From the NCBI RefSeq assembly GCF_004114795.1, contig NZ_CP035311.1:620001-684000 (forward strand): a stretch of DNA of 64,000 bases, in the 5' to 3' direction. The stretch comes from Janthinobacterium sp. 17J80-10 (GTDB lineage Bacteria; Pseudomonadota; Gammaproteobacteria; Burkholderiales; Burkholderiaceae_D). The translations under genes were made by a program, and so were the position numbers. Shown here one piece after another: positions 9,039-17,972 of this stretch. The notes under the pieces were generated by a model. That model did no database searches. It was not told the origin of the DNA and saw only the letters and a program-made list of their open reading frames with translations. The first letter of the stretch is position 1. Every line of letters begins with the position of its first letter.

Positions 9039-10337
9039 ATGGTTCCGCATCTGGTCACTGCCCTGAATGGGCCGCTGCTCGACCTCGAAAAGAAAATCCT
9101 GAAAGCCACGCCAGCCATCGAGCGCTGGTTCCGGCTCGAATGGCAGGAGCACACGCCACCGTTCTATTGTTCGGTCGATTTGCGCAATGCCGGCTACAAG
9201 CTGGCGCCGGTCGATACAAACCTGTTTCCTGGCGGTTTCAACAACCTGTCGCCGGAAATGCTGCCGCTGGCGGTCCAGGCAGCCATGGCCGCGATTGAAA
9301 AATATTGCCCGGATGCCAAGAATCTGTTGCTGATTCCCGAAAACCATACGCGCAATACGTTTTACCTGCAAAACGTCGCCCGGCTGATGCAGATTTTCCG
9401 CCAGACCGGCCTGAACGTGCGCCTGGGCTCGCTGAATCCGGATGTGACAGCGCCGACGCCAATCGAATTGCCGGATGGCACCGTCCTCACGCTGGAGCCG
9501 CTCGAGCGCATCCAGAATGGCCGCCGCGTCGGCCTGAAGAATTTCGACCCCTGTACGGTCTTGCTCAACAACGACCTGTCTTCAGGGATTCCGCCGATCC
9601 TGGAAAACCTTCACGAGCAAAACCTGCTGCCGCCGCTGCACGCCGGCTGGGCCGTGCGCCGCAAGAGCAACCACTTTGCCGCGTACGATGATGTAGTCAA
9701 GAAGTTCGCCAAGCTGATCGATGTCGATCCGTGGATGCTGAACCCGTATTTTGCCAAGTGCGGCCAGATCGACTTTCATGAGCGCACCGGCGAGGAATGC
9801 CTGGCCGCCAGTGTCGACAGCGTGCTGGCCAAGATCCGCAAGAAATATAAAGAATACGGCATCAAGGAAACGCCTTTCGTCATTGTCAAGGCCGATGCCG
9901 GCACGTATGGCATGGGCATCATGACGGTGCGTGACGCTTCCGAAGTCAAGGATCTGAACCGCAAGCAGCGCAACAAGATGGCGGTGGTCAAGGAAGGCCT
10001 GCAGGTTTCCGACGTCATCATCCAGGAAGGCGTGCATACGTTCGAGCATATCAATGACGCCGTGGCCGAGCCGGTGGTCTACATGATCGACCGCTATGTG
10101 GTCGGCGGCTTCTATCGCGTGCACGCCGAACGCGGCATCGATGAAAACCTCAATGCGCCGGGGGCGCACTTTGTGCCGCTGGCGTTCGCCCAGCAACATG
10201 CCTTGCCGGACCTGAAGGCCAAGCCTGGCACCACCGCCCCGAACCGCTTCTACATGTATGGCGTGGTGGCGCGTCTGGCGCTCCTGGCAGCTTCGCTGGA
10301 GATGGAAAAGACCGACCCGAACCCGGAAATTTATTAA
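9039..10337 (+). CDS. gshA: Glutamate-cysteine ligase (proteobacterial type)
   Basis: A 432-residue enzyme for the first step of glutathione synthesis, the ATP-dependent joining of glutamate and cysteine. It belongs to the distinct proteobacterial GshA group typical of Betaproteobacteria, not to the E. coli GshA or plant-like groups. Recognisable blocks are [20 protein letters not shown] near residue 45, the NNDLSSG region, and [19 protein letters not shown], an ATP-grasp-like glycine loop. ATG 9039 is preferred over GTG 9033 because AAAGGG then has correct spacing. Its TAA shares a base with the ATG of gshB (TAATG), so the two are translationally coupled. Confidence 0.9.
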   Translation: MVPHLVTALNGPLLDLEKKILKATPAIERWFRLEWQEHTPPFYCSVDLRNAGYKLAPVDTNLFPGGFNNLSPEMLPLAVQAAMAAIEKYCPDAKNLLLIPENHTRNTFYLQNVARLMQIFRQTGLNVRLGSLNPDVTAPTPIELPDGTVLTLEPLERIQNGRRVGLKNFDPCTVLLNNDLSSGIPPILENLHEQNLLPPLHAGWAVRRKSNHFAAYDDVVKKFAKLIDVDPWMLNPYFAKCGQIDFHERTGEECLAASVDSVLAKIRKKYKEYGIKETPFVIVKADAGTYGMGIMTVRDASEVKDLNRKQRNKMAVVKEGLQVSDVIIQEGVHTFEHINDAVAEPVVYMIDRYVVGGFYRVHAERGIDENLNAPGAHFVPLAFAQQHALPDLKAKPGTTAPNRFYMYGVVARLALLAASLEMEKTDPNPEIY

Positions 10338-11275
10338 TGAAAATTGCTTTCCTCGCCGACCACCTGTCGAGTTTCAAGACGTACAAGGATTCGACCTATG
10401 CCATGATGGCCGAGGCGGCATCGCGCGGTCATGAGATCCATGCATTCGAGCAGGCCGACATGGCGCTCGAAGCCGGCAAGGTTTCGGCCAATGCAGCGCG
10501 GATTGCATTGACCGGGGATGCCGTCGACTGGTACCGGGCCGAGCCGAAAATTGCGCAGCCGCTGGCCGCCTTTGATGTGGTGGTGCTGCGCAAGGACCCG
10601 CCTTTCGACATGGAGTACGTGTACGCCACCCAGTTGCTGGAACTGGCGGAGCAGCAGGGCGCGCGCATCGTCAACCGGCCCGCTGCGGTGCGCGACCATA
10701 ACGAGAAGCTGGCGATTGCGCAATTTCCGCAATTTCTCTCGCCGACGCTGGTCACCAGCGACATGGCGCGCCTGCGCGCTTTCCATGGCGAACACCAGGA
10801 CATCATCCTGAAGCCGCTCGACGGCATGGGCGGCGCCGGGGTTTTCCGGGTCCGCGACGATGGCCTGAACTTGGGCGCAATTACCGAGACCCTGACCCGG
10901 CACGGTAGTGTCACCATCATGGCGCAGCGCTATATCCCCGAGATCGCCAAGGGCGACAAGCGCATCCTGCTGATTGGCGGCGCAGTGGTGCCATTCAGCC
11001 TGGCGCGCATCCCTCAGGCCGGGGAAGTGCGCGGCAACCTCGCCGCCGGCGGCACCGGTGTGGCGCAGCCATTGTCGGCGCGCGACCAGGAAATTGCCGA
11101 GGCGCTGGCGCCGGTGCTTTCACAACGGGGCTTGTTGCTGGTAGGATTGGATGTGATCGGCGATTATTTGACTGAAGTGAACGTGACCAGCCCCACCTGT
11201 TTCCAGGAAATCCGCCAGCAAACCGGATTCAATGTGGCAGGCATGTTCATCGATGCGCTGGAGCAGCGCGGCTGA
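10337..11275 (+). CDS. gshB: Glutathione synthase
   Basis: A 312-residue ATP-grasp enzyme adding glycine to gamma-glutamylcysteine. The N-terminal prokaryotic GSH-synthase domain starts [20 protein letters not shown]. The substrate-site block [20 protein letters not shown] lies near residues 84-103. The ATP-grasp lysine and glycine loop are in [17 protein letters not shown], and the metal-binding end carries [13 protein letters not shown]. It overlaps gshA by one base, so both steps of the pathway are made together. Length matches the family. Confidence 0.95.
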   Translation: MKIAFLADHLSSFKTYKDSTYAMMAEAASRGHEIHAFEQADMALEAGKVSANAARIALTGDAVDWYRAEPKIAQPLAAFDVVVLRKDPPFDMEYVYATQLLELAEQQGARIVNRPAAVRDHNEKLAIAQFPQFLSPTLVTSDMARLRAFHGEHQDIILKPLDGMGGAGVFRVRDDGLNLGAITETLTRHGSVTIMAQRYIPEIAKGDKRILLIGGAVVPFSLARIPQAGEVRGNLAAGGTGVAQPLSARDQEIAEALAPVLSQRGLLLVGLDVIGDYLTEVNVTSPTCFQEIRQQTGFNVAGMFIDALEQRG

Positions 11276-11320
11276 TGGCCGCGCCGGCGCCAGACCGCCC
11301 CCTGTCTTGACCAAACACTT

Positions 11321-11728
11321 ATGGTAGGTATTCTTCTTCTGACGCATGCGCCGCTGGGGCAGGCATTCATTGCCGCGGCCACGCACGTGTTTCGCGCGCG
11401 CCCGGAGCGCCTGGAGGCAATTGATGTCGTGCCGGACCAGGACACGGCGGAAGTGCGGCGCCTTGCTGCCGAGGCGATCGCCCGCTTGAATGATGGCAGC
11501 GGCGTACTGGTGATCACCGATGTCATGGGGGGGACACCGTCGAACTGTACACTGCCGTTATGTGAGCCCGGCCTGGTGGAAGTCATCGCCGGCATCAGTT
11601 TGCCAATGCTGCTGCGCGCGCTGACCTATCGCAGCGATACGCTGGACGTGGTTGTGGAAATGGCATTGGCGGGGGGGCAGGGAGGCGCAGTGCGGGTGGA
11701 TAATCGCGTACGGCTGTCGCCAACCTAG
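11321..11728 (+). CDS. PTS EIIA component, mannose/fructose (EIIA-Man) family
   Basis: A 135-residue EIIA of the mannose superfamily. His9 (MVGILLLTHAPLG) is the predicted phosphorylation site. The VLVITDVMGGTPSN block at about residues 62-75 is the usual conserved loop. It sits just upstream of HPr and enzyme I, but no EIIB or EIIC gene is present, so this is likely a regulatory phosphorelay of the sort common in Betaproteobacteria rather than a sugar importer. What the phosphorylated EIIA controls cannot be read from the sequence. Confidence 0.88.
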   Translation: MVGILLLTHAPLGQAFIAAATHVFRARPERLEAIDVVPDQDTAEVRRLAAEAIARLNDGSGVLVITDVMGGTPSNCTLPLCEPGLVEVIAGISLPMLLRALTYRSDTLDVVVEMALAGGQGGAVRVDNRVRLSPT

Positions 11729-11824
11729 TGCAATTGCAGCAAAGAGTCGTTAAGGTGAGGGTGGTGCGTGCGGCCAGCTGATCGAGATGGCCGCGGTACC
11801 CGATAAATTAAAATTAGAGTCGAC

Positions 11825-12094
11825 ATGATCCAGAAAGAAATCGAAATCATCAACAAGCTCGGCCTGCACGCGCGCGCATCGGCCAAGCTGACGCAGCTGG
11901 CGGCAAAATACAAGAGCGAAGTCTGGATGAGCCGCAATGCCCGGCGCGTCAACGCCAAGTCGATCATGGGCGTGATGATGCTTGCCGCCGGCAAGGGTTC
12001 GGTGGTGACGCTGGAAACTGACGGGGCTGATGAACAGGAATGCCTCGACGCCCTGGTGGTCCTGATCAACGACAAGTTCGGGGAAGGCGAGTAG
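11825..12094 (+). CDS. ptsH: Phosphocarrier protein HPr
   Basis: An 89-residue HPr. His15 in LGLHARASAK receives the phosphate from enzyme I. Ser46 in AKSIMGVMML is the residue phosphorylated by HPr kinase (HprK) in organisms that carry it. Length and both sites are normal. It is 9 bases upstream of ptsI and 96 bases after the EIIA gene. Confidence 0.95.
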   Translation: MIQKEIEIINKLGLHARASAKLTQLAAKYKSEVWMSRNARRVNAKSIMGVMMLAAGKGSVVTLETDGADEQECLDALVVLINDKFGEGE

Positions 12095-12103
12095 TTTAAA
12101 AAT

Positions 12104-13852
12104 ATGGCTTCGTTTACCCTCCATGGCATTCCGGTTTCGCGTGGCATCGCGATTGGCCGCGCGCATCTGCTTGCGCCGGCTGCGCTCGACGTCAAGCATT
12201 ACCTGATCGCCGAGGAGCAGGTGGAAGCTGAAGTCACCCGCCTGCAGGATGCGCTGGCCACCGTGCACAAGGAATTGCAGACCATCTGGAACGAGCTGCC
12301 CAAGGATTCGCCTGCCGAACTGGGTGCCTTCCTGGATGTGCATGCGCTGATCCTGTCGGATCCGATGATTGCGGAAGTGCCGCTCAATATCATCCGCAGC
12401 CGCCATTACAACGCTGAGTGGGCGCTGGTGACGCAGATTGATGAATTGTCGGCGCAGTTCGACGAAATCGGCGATGCTTACCTGCGCGAGCGCAAGGCCG
12501 ATATCCAGCAGGTCGGCGAACGCGTGCTGAAGGTCCTGACCGGCACGGCGGTGGATTTGCCCAAGCCGCAAGGCGACGAATCGGCGGCCAAGATGATCGT
12601 GGTCGCACACGACATTTCGCCTGCGGATATGCTGCATTTCAAGAATGGTGCCTTCGCCGGATTCGTTACCGACGTCGGCGGCCAGAATTCGCACACCGCC
12701 ATCGTCGCCAGGAGCCTCGATATCCCTGCAGCGGTCGGCATGTTCAATGCCTCGGCGCTGATTGCGCAGGATGACTGGGTCATCGTCGATGGCGATGCCG
12801 GCGTGGTCATCGTCGATCCGCCGCAGGTGGTGCTGGACCAGTACCGCGACCGCCAGACCAAGCTGCTGCGCGAGCGCAAGAAGCTCAGCAAGCTGAAAAA
12901 GACGCCGGCGGTCACCCGCGATGGCACCGAGATTACCTTGTTGGCCAATATCGAGTTGCCCGACGATTGTGCCGCCGCCATGGAAGCGGGCGCGTCCGGT
13001 ATTGGCCTGTTTCGATCCGAATTCCTGTTCATGGGACGCTCCGCGTTCGTCACCAAGCTGCCGAGCGAGGATGAGCAATACGAATCCTATCGCAAGGCCG
13101 TGTCGATCATGAAGGGGCGGCCGGTGACCATCCGCACGCTCGACATCGGCGCCGACAAGCCGCTCGATGCCGCCGAGCAGACTGCGTTGAATCCGGCGCT
13201 GGGCTTGCGCGCGATCCGCTATTGCCTGGCCGAGCCGCAAATTTTCCTGATGCAGTTGCGCGCCATCCTGCGCGCCTCGGCCCATGGCCCGGTCAAGATT
13301 CTCGTGCCGATGCTTGCGCATGCCTTCGAGATTGACCAGACCCTGGCCATGATCGCCCAGGCCAAGCAGCAGTTGCGCGACGCCGGCAAGAAATTTGATG
13401 AAGCTATCGAAGTCGGCGCCATGATCGAGATCCCGGCCGCTGCCCTGGCGCTGCCGATGTTCATCAAGCGCATGGATTTCCTGTCCATCGGCACCAATGA
13501 CCTGATCCAGTACACCCTGGCGATCGACCGTGTCGACCATGAAGTCGCGCACCTGTACAACCCGCTGCATCCTGCCGTGCTGTATCTGCTGTCGTCCATT
13601 ATCGCCGCCGGCGCCCGCGAAGGCATTCCGGTGGCTGTGTGCGGCGAAATGGCCGGCGACACCAAGCTGACGCGCCTCTTGCTCGGCATGGGCTTGCGTG
13701 AATTCTCCATGCATCCCACCCAGCTGTTGCCGGTCAAAAATGAAATCCTCAACAGCGACCTGACGATCCTCGGCATGCAAACCCGCCGCATCCTGCGCAC
13801 GACCGACCCGGTGGCGATCACCGAGGCGGTAGCGCAACTGGGCACGCTTTAG
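12104..13852 (+). CDS. ptsI: PTS enzyme I (phosphoenolpyruvate-protein phosphotransferase)
   Basis: A 582-residue enzyme I that autophosphorylates from phosphoenolpyruvate and passes the phosphate to HPr. The active His197 lies in GGQNSHTAIVAR. The C-terminal PEP-binding barrel carries the GIGLFRSEFLFM signature and the conserved Cys in VAVCGEMAGD. The IGTNDLIQYTLAIDR stretch is also diagnostic. Length is normal. It ends the EIIA-HPr-EI set and is followed immediately by an intrinsic terminator. Confidence 0.96.
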   Translation: MASFTLHGIPVSRGIAIGRAHLLAPAALDVKHYLIAEEQVEAEVTRLQDALATVHKELQTIWNELPKDSPAELGAFLDVHALILSDPMIAEVPLNIIRSRHYNAEWALVTQIDELSAQFDEIGDAYLRERKADIQQVGERVLKVLTGTAVDLPKPQGDESAAKMIVVAHDISPADMLHFKNGAFAGFVTDVGGQNSHTAIVARSLDIPAAVGMFNASALIAQDDWVIVDGDAGVVIVDPPQVVLDQYRDRQTKLLRERKKLSKLKKTPAVTRDGTEITLLANIELPDDCAAAMEAGASGIGLFRSEFLFMGRSAFVTKLPSEDEQYESYRKAVSIMKGRPVTIRTLDIGADKPLDAAEQTALNPALGLRAIRYCLAEPQIFLMQLRAILRASAHGPVKILVPMLAHAFEIDQTLAMIAQAKQQLRDAGKKFDEAIEVGAMIEIPAAALALPMFIKRMDFLSIGTNDLIQYTLAIDRVDHEVAHLYNPLHPAVLYLLSSIIAAGAREGIPVAVCGEMAGDTKLTRLLLGMGLREFSMHPTQLLPVKNEILNSDLTILGMQTRRILRTTDPVAITEAVAQLGTL

Positions 13853-13861
13853 GCTTAACTG

Positions 13862-13889
13862 ACTGCCGCATTCCTCTGCGGCAGTTTTC
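13862..13889 (+). terminator. Intrinsic terminator after ptsI
   Basis: ACTGCCGCA (13862-13870) pairs perfectly with TGCGGCAGT (13877-13885) around a six-base loop, followed by TTT. Confidence 0.8.
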
Positions 13890-13989
13890 GTGGAGCTGTA
13901 TGACGGCACAATAAAAATGGCAATTTGGCAATTCAGTGTTGCAAATGTGCTATTTTCACGTTTTGTCGCCACTAGGCTTGCCGCCCTCC

Positions 13990-14598
13990 ATGCCCACAAT
14001 TTACGCATTAAAGCCAAAATTCCAGCAAATTCTGCGTCCGCTGACTAGCTGGCTGTATCGGCTGGGCATCAGTGCCAATGGCGTGACGGTCTTTGCATGT
14101 ACTGCTTCCGCAGCCTACGGTGCCTGGATGGCGCTGCTGCCTGGCAGCCGCTGGCCTTTCCTCGCGCTGCCGCTGTTCATGCTGGTGCGCATGGCACTGA
14201 ACGCCATCGATGGCATGCTGGCGCGGGAATTCGGACAGCAAAGCCGACTGGGCGCAATCCTTAACGAGACCGGCGACGTTGTTGCGGATACGTGCCTGTT
14301 TGCACCGTTCGCCTTGCTTGCAGGCGTAAATTCAGGCATAGTGGCGTTAGTTGTATTTTTGTCAATTTTAACGGAATTCATTGGCGTGCTGGGCCAGGTC
14401 ACTGGCGGCGGTCGCCGCTACGACGGTCCGCTGGGTAAGAGCGACCGCGCGTTTCTGTTTGGCGCCTTGGGCTTGCTGATCGGCGCCGGGGCGCCGGCTC
14501 TGTCATTCCTGAATCCGGTATTGGTGCTTGCCGCTGTGCTGCTGGCCTGGACCTGTATCAACCGCGTGCGCCAGGCACTGCGACACGCGCCATCCTGA
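13990..14598 (+). CDS. ynbA: CDP-alcohol phosphatidyltransferase, YnbA-like
   Basis: A 202-residue integral membrane enzyme with about six helices. CDP-alcohol phosphotransferases join a CDP-activated lipid to an alcohol. The signature region NAIDGMLARE...GAILNETGDVVAD (about residues 74-100) matches DGxxARx8Gx3Dx3D in outline. The first and third of the four usual aspartates (D-x2-DG...G-x3-D-x3-D) are Asn here. As I recall, the same N-type motif occurs in E. coli YnbA, so it may mark a subfamily rather than decay. ATG 13990 is chosen; upstream codons carry no conserved sequence. It is the first gene of a tightly packed six-gene lipid operon. The acceptor alcohol is unknown. Confidence 0.85.
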   Translation: MPTIYALKPKFQQILRPLTSWLYRLGISANGVTVFACTASAAYGAWMALLPGSRWPFLALPLFMLVRMALNAIDGMLAREFGQQSRLGAILNETGDVVADTCLFAPFALLAGVNSGIVALVVFLSILTEFIGVLGQVTGGGRRYDGPLGKSDRAFLFGALGLLIGAGAPALSFLNPVLVLAAVLLAWTCINRVRQALRHAPS

Positions 14599-14614
14599 AG
14601 GGGAAACACAAGCC

Positions 14615-15547
14615 ATGTTGAACCTGCTGCAACTTGCTTTTGGCGGCATCGTCGCCGTTTTGCTGATGGCCTCATTCGTTACCTTTGCGCTGATCCGCAC
14701 GAATCCGGGGAAAAATTACATCGAACTCAAGCTGCGCATCCAGACCTGGTGGTGGCTGGTGGCGATCCTGTTTCTTGCCCTGACCTTCAATCGCACGGTC
14801 GCGGTCGTGCTGATGGCAATTGCCAGCTTCATGGCCTTCAAGGAATTCCTCTCGATCGCACCGACCCGGCGCGCCGACAGCAGCGTGCTGTTGCTGGCAT
14901 ACCTGTCGATCCCGCTGCAGTACCTGTGGGTCGGCATGGCCTGGTATGGCATGTTCATCATCTTCATTCCCGTGTATGTCTTTTTGCTGCTGCCCATGCG
15001 CATGGTGATGATCGGCGAGACCCAGGGATATTTGCGTGCTGCGGGCACGATCCAGTGGGGCTTGATGACCACGGTCTTCAGTCTGAGCCATATGGCTTAC
15101 CTGCTGGAGTTGCCGCAACGGCAGGGCACGCATGGCATGATCAGCGGCGAGATGCTGGTGTTTTACCTGCTGCTGCTTACGCAAGGCAACGACATCGCAC
15201 AATACTTGTGGGGCAAGATGCTGGGCAAGAACAAGGTCATTCCCAAGGTCAGTCCCAACAAGACGGCAGAAGGCTTACTGGGCGGGATGTTTACCACGAC
15301 TGTCCTCGCCTGGGCGCTGGCGCCCTGGTTTACCCCGATGAGCCCGCTGCATGCGCTATTGTCCGGCGTACTGATTAGCCTGTTCGGCTTCATCGGCGAC
15401 GTGGTGATTTCCGCGGTCAAGCGCGACATCGGCATCAAGGACGCCGGCAGCTTGCTGCCTGGGCACGGCGGCATACTCGACCGTCTCGATTCCCTGACCT
15501 ACACCGCGCCGCTGTTTTTTCACTTCATTTATTACCTGTACTACTAA
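14615..15547 (+). CDS. ynbB: Phosphatidate cytidylyltransferase (CdsA-like), YnbB-like
   Basis: A 310-residue polytopic membrane protein. CdsA-type enzymes make CDP-diacylglycerol from phosphatidic acid and CTP. The C-terminal signature is intact: SAVKRDIGIKDAGSLLPGHG followed by GILDRLDS, matching S-x-x-K-R-x4-K-D...PGHGG-x-x-DR-x-D. ATG 14615 follows AAGGGGAA. It is probably a second CDP-DAG synthase supplying activated lipid to the YnbA-like transferase 16 bases upstream, while the housekeeping cdsA should be elsewhere in the genome. Confidence 0.88.
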   Translation: MLNLLQLAFGGIVAVLLMASFVTFALIRTNPGKNYIELKLRIQTWWWLVAILFLALTFNRTVAVVLMAIASFMAFKEFLSIAPTRRADSSVLLLAYLSIPLQYLWVGMAWYGMFIIFIPVYVFLLLPMRMVMIGETQGYLRAAGTIQWGLMTTVFSLSHMAYLLELPQRQGTHGMISGEMLVFYLLLLTQGNDIAQYLWGKMLGKNKVIPKVSPNKTAEGLLGGMFTTTVLAWALAPWFTPMSPLHALLSGVLISLFGFIGDVVISAVKRDIGIKDAGSLLPGHGGILDRLDSLTYTAPLFFHFIYYLYY

Positions 15548-15549
15548 GC

Positions 15550-16203
15550 ATGGGTAACCTGTTCCGTGCCGGCTTGCGCATGCTGTTTGCAGTATGTATC
15601 GCCTATCCTGTGGTGCTGCTGTGGCTGGGCATTAACGTGCGCCACCGCGAGCGCCTGCCCTTGAAGGGGCCGGCCATTGTCGCCGCCAACCATAACAGCC
15701 ACCTCGATATCCTGACCTTGCTATCGCTGTTTCCCTTGCTGGCCATACCGCGCGTGCAGCCGGCGGCAGCGGCCGATTATTTTTTCAAGAACCGCTGGCT
15801 GAAATGGTTTTCCCTCAACGTGGTCGGCATCATTCCAGTGGTGCGTGGCGGCGGCGTGACGGGCGATCCGCTGGAAGCCTGCTACCGCGCGCTGGAAGCA
15901 GGCAAGGTCCTGGTAATTTTCCCGGAAGGCACGCGTGGTGAGCCGGAGCAGATGGCGGAGCTGAAGTCCGGCATCTGGTATCTCTCCAAGCGCTTTCCGC
16001 AGGCGCCAGTTGTGCCGGTGTACATGCACGGCCTGGGAAAATCGATGCCGAAGGGGAGCTGGATTCCCGTGCCGTTTTTCGTCAGTGTCGCCGTCGGCCG
16101 CCACCTGCACTGGAACGAAGGCAAGGATGTCTTCATGGCGTCCTTGCGTGAGCGCTTGCAGCAATTAAAACAAAAAACCCACGTCATTTGCGAGGAACCA
16201 TGA
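15550..16203 (+). CDS. 1-acyl-glycerol-3-phosphate acyltransferase (PlsC family)
   Basis: A 217-residue acyltransferase with one N-terminal membrane helix. The catalytic HX4D motif is in AANHNSHLD. The substrate-binding FPEGTRG motif follows at about residues 124-130. PlsC enzymes acylate lysophosphatidic acid to phosphatidic acid, the substrate of CdsA, so this gene logically feeds the YnbB-like enzyme encoded 2 bases upstream. Its stop codon overlaps the next start (ATGA). As I recall, the E. coli ynb set (ynbABCD) lacks this gene; its insertion here makes the operon more self-contained. Confidence 0.88.
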   Translation: MGNLFRAGLRMLFAVCIAYPVVLLWLGINVRHRERLPLKGPAIVAANHNSHLDILTLLSLFPLLAIPRVQPAAAADYFFKNRWLKWFSLNVVGIIPVVRGGGVTGDPLEACYRALEAGKVLVIFPEGTRGEPEQMAELKSGIWYLSKRFPQAPVVPVYMHGLGKSMPKGSWIPVPFFVSVAVGRHLHWNEGKDVFMASLRERLQQLKQKTHVICEEP

Positions 16204-17972
16204 CCACATCCCCCCCGAACGTCCGTGCATGTCAGGAAAGCCATTTCACCTCCTTTGACGCCACCCCTCTGTTCTATCGCCACTGGCCGGCGCGCGGCAA
16301 TGCTGGAGAAAAAAAGGCCGTCGTGCTGTTCCATCGCGGCCATGAGCATGGCGCGCGCATGGCGCATCTGGTCGATGAGCTGGATCTGCCCGATTGCGCC
16401 TTCTTCGCCTGGGACGCGCGCGGCCTGGGGCGCTCCCCCGGCGAGCGCGGCTATGCCGACAACTTCGGCGCGCTGGTCAAGGATGTCGATGCTTTCGTGC
16501 GCCATATCGCCCGCGCCTATGACATCCCGGTGGAAAACATCACAGTGGTTGCGCAAAGCGTCGGCGCGGTGGTGGTGTCGGCCTGGGTGCACGATTACGC
16601 GCCAAAGATTCGCGGCATGGTGCTGGCCTCGCCGGCGTTCAAGGTCAAGCTGTACGTACCTTTCGCGCGGCAGGGACTGGCGTTGCTGCAGAAATTCCGC
16701 AAGAAGTTCTTCGTCAATTCCTACGTCAAGGCGAAGTTCCTCACGCATGACCCCGCGCGCATCGCTTCCTACAACAGCGATCCGCTGATCACGCGGCCGA
16801 TTGCCGTCAATATCCTGCTGGGACTCTACGATACCGCCGAGCGCGTGATCGCCGATGCCGGGGCGATCCATGTGCCGACCCAGCTGCTGATTTCCGGCGC
16901 CGACTGGGTGGTGCACCACAAGCCGCAGCACACGTTCTTTGAGCGTCTGGGCAGCACGGTCAAGGAGTGCCACGTGCTTGACGGCTTTTTCCATGACACC
17001 CTGGGCGAGAAGGACCGGCATCTTGCGGTTGCCAAGGCGCGCGACTTCGTCCAGCGCTTGTATGCCGCGCCACATGCCATGCCGCATCTTGGCGACGCCG
17101 ATCGCAGCGGCCCTGCCAAAGAATTGCACAAGCGCCTGATTAATCCGCCATCGTCGCTGGCAGCCCGTGCCTATTGGGCCATGTCTCGCTTCTGGATCGG
17201 TGTGGGCGGCAAGCTTTCCACCGGCATGGGCGTGAGCGTGGCCACCGGCTTCGATTCCGGCAGCACGCTCGATTATGTCTATCGCAACCGCAGTCAGGGC
17301 CTAACACCCATCGGCAAGCTCATCGACCGCATCTATCTCGACAGTATCGGATGGCGCGGCATCCGCATCCGCAAGCAGCATCTGGAACTGGTGATCGGCA
17401 AGGCAATCGAGGCGCTGAAAGCCAATGGCAAGCCGGTGGCCATCACCGACATTGCTGCCGGCCATGGCCGCTATATCCTCGAGGCGCTGAGCGACCGGCC
17501 CCAGCAGGTCGACAGCATCCTGCTGCGCGATTACAGTGACATCAATGTCGATGCCGGCCGCCGCCTGATCGCCGAAAAAGGCTTGCAGCAGTGCGCGCAA
17601 TTCCAGCAGGGCGACGCTTTCGACCGCCAGTCGCTGGCGGCAATTACCCCGCGGCCGACGCTGGCGGTGGTGTCGGGGCTGTACGAACTCTTCCCCAGCA
17701 ATGACCTGATCCGTGCCTCGCTGGCCGGCCTGGCCGACACTACCGATGCCGGCAGTTACCTGGTCTATACCAACCAGCCCTGGCATCCGCAGCTGGAGCT
17801 GATCGCGCGCTCGCTGACAAGTCATCGCCAAGGCGAGCCCTGGGTCATGCGTTGCCGTACCCAGGCCGAGATGGACCAGCTGGTGGAACAGGCCGGCTTT
17901 GAAAAGCTCGATCAGTACACTGACGAGTGGGGCATATTTACTGTGTCATTGGCGCGCAAGAAAGCGGCTTGA
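16200..17972 (+). CDS. ynbC: Alpha/beta hydrolase - SAM methyltransferase fusion, YnbC-like
   Basis: A 590-residue two-domain protein resembling E. coli YnbC. Residues about 15-300 form a serine alpha/beta hydrolase of the monoacylglycerol-lipase type: oxyanion segment VVLFHRGHEHG (41-51), WDARGLGRSPG, nucleophile Ser120 in AQSVG (canonical GxSxG with Ala first), a probable acid in SGADWVVHHK and His in FFHDTLGEKD. Residues about 380-590 form a class I methyltransferase with motif I DIAAGHGRY (417-425). The start overlaps plsC (ATGA) and the stop overlaps the next start (TGATG), so translation is coupled on both sides. Likely roles are deacylation or transacylation plus methylation of a lipid; substrates are unknown. 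Confidence 0.85.
   Translation: MTTSPPNVRACQESHFTSFDATPLFYRHWPARGNAGEKKAVVLFHRGHEHGARMAHLVDELDLPDCAFFAWDARGLGRSPGERGYADNFGALVKDVDAFVRHIARAYDIPVENITVVAQSVGAVVVSAWVHDYAPKIRGMVLASPAFKVKLYVPFARQGLALLQKFRKKFFVNSYVKAKFLTHDPARIASYNSDPLITRPIAVNILLGLYDTAERVIADAGAIHVPTQLLISGADWVVHHKPQHTFFERLGSTVKECHVLDGFFHDTLGEKDRHLAVAKARDFVQRLYAAPHAMPHLGDADRSGPAKELHKRLINPPSSLAARAYWAMSRFWIGVGGKLSTGMGVSVATGFDSGSTLDYVYRNRSQGLTPIGKLIDRIYLDSIGWRGIRIRKQHLELVIGKAIEALKANGKPVAITDIAAGHGRYILEALSDRPQQVDSILLRDYSDINVDAGRRLIAEKGLQQCAQFQQGDAFDRQSLAAITPRPTLAVVSGLYELFPSNDLIRASLAGLADTTDAGSYLVYTNQPWHPQLELIARSLTSHRQGEPWVMRCRTQAEMDQLVEQAGFEKLDQYTDEWGIFTVSLARKKAA

Noticed and set aside
13925-13953. TTGGCA-N17-TGCTAT as promoter for the lipid operon
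   Set aside because: The -10 box matches only three of six positions. It may be right but cannot be supported by eye.
11750-14017. A 755-codon open frame on the minus strand
   Set aside because: It is antisense to ptsH and ptsI and has the same low-complexity composition; the sense genes carry complete active-site motifs.
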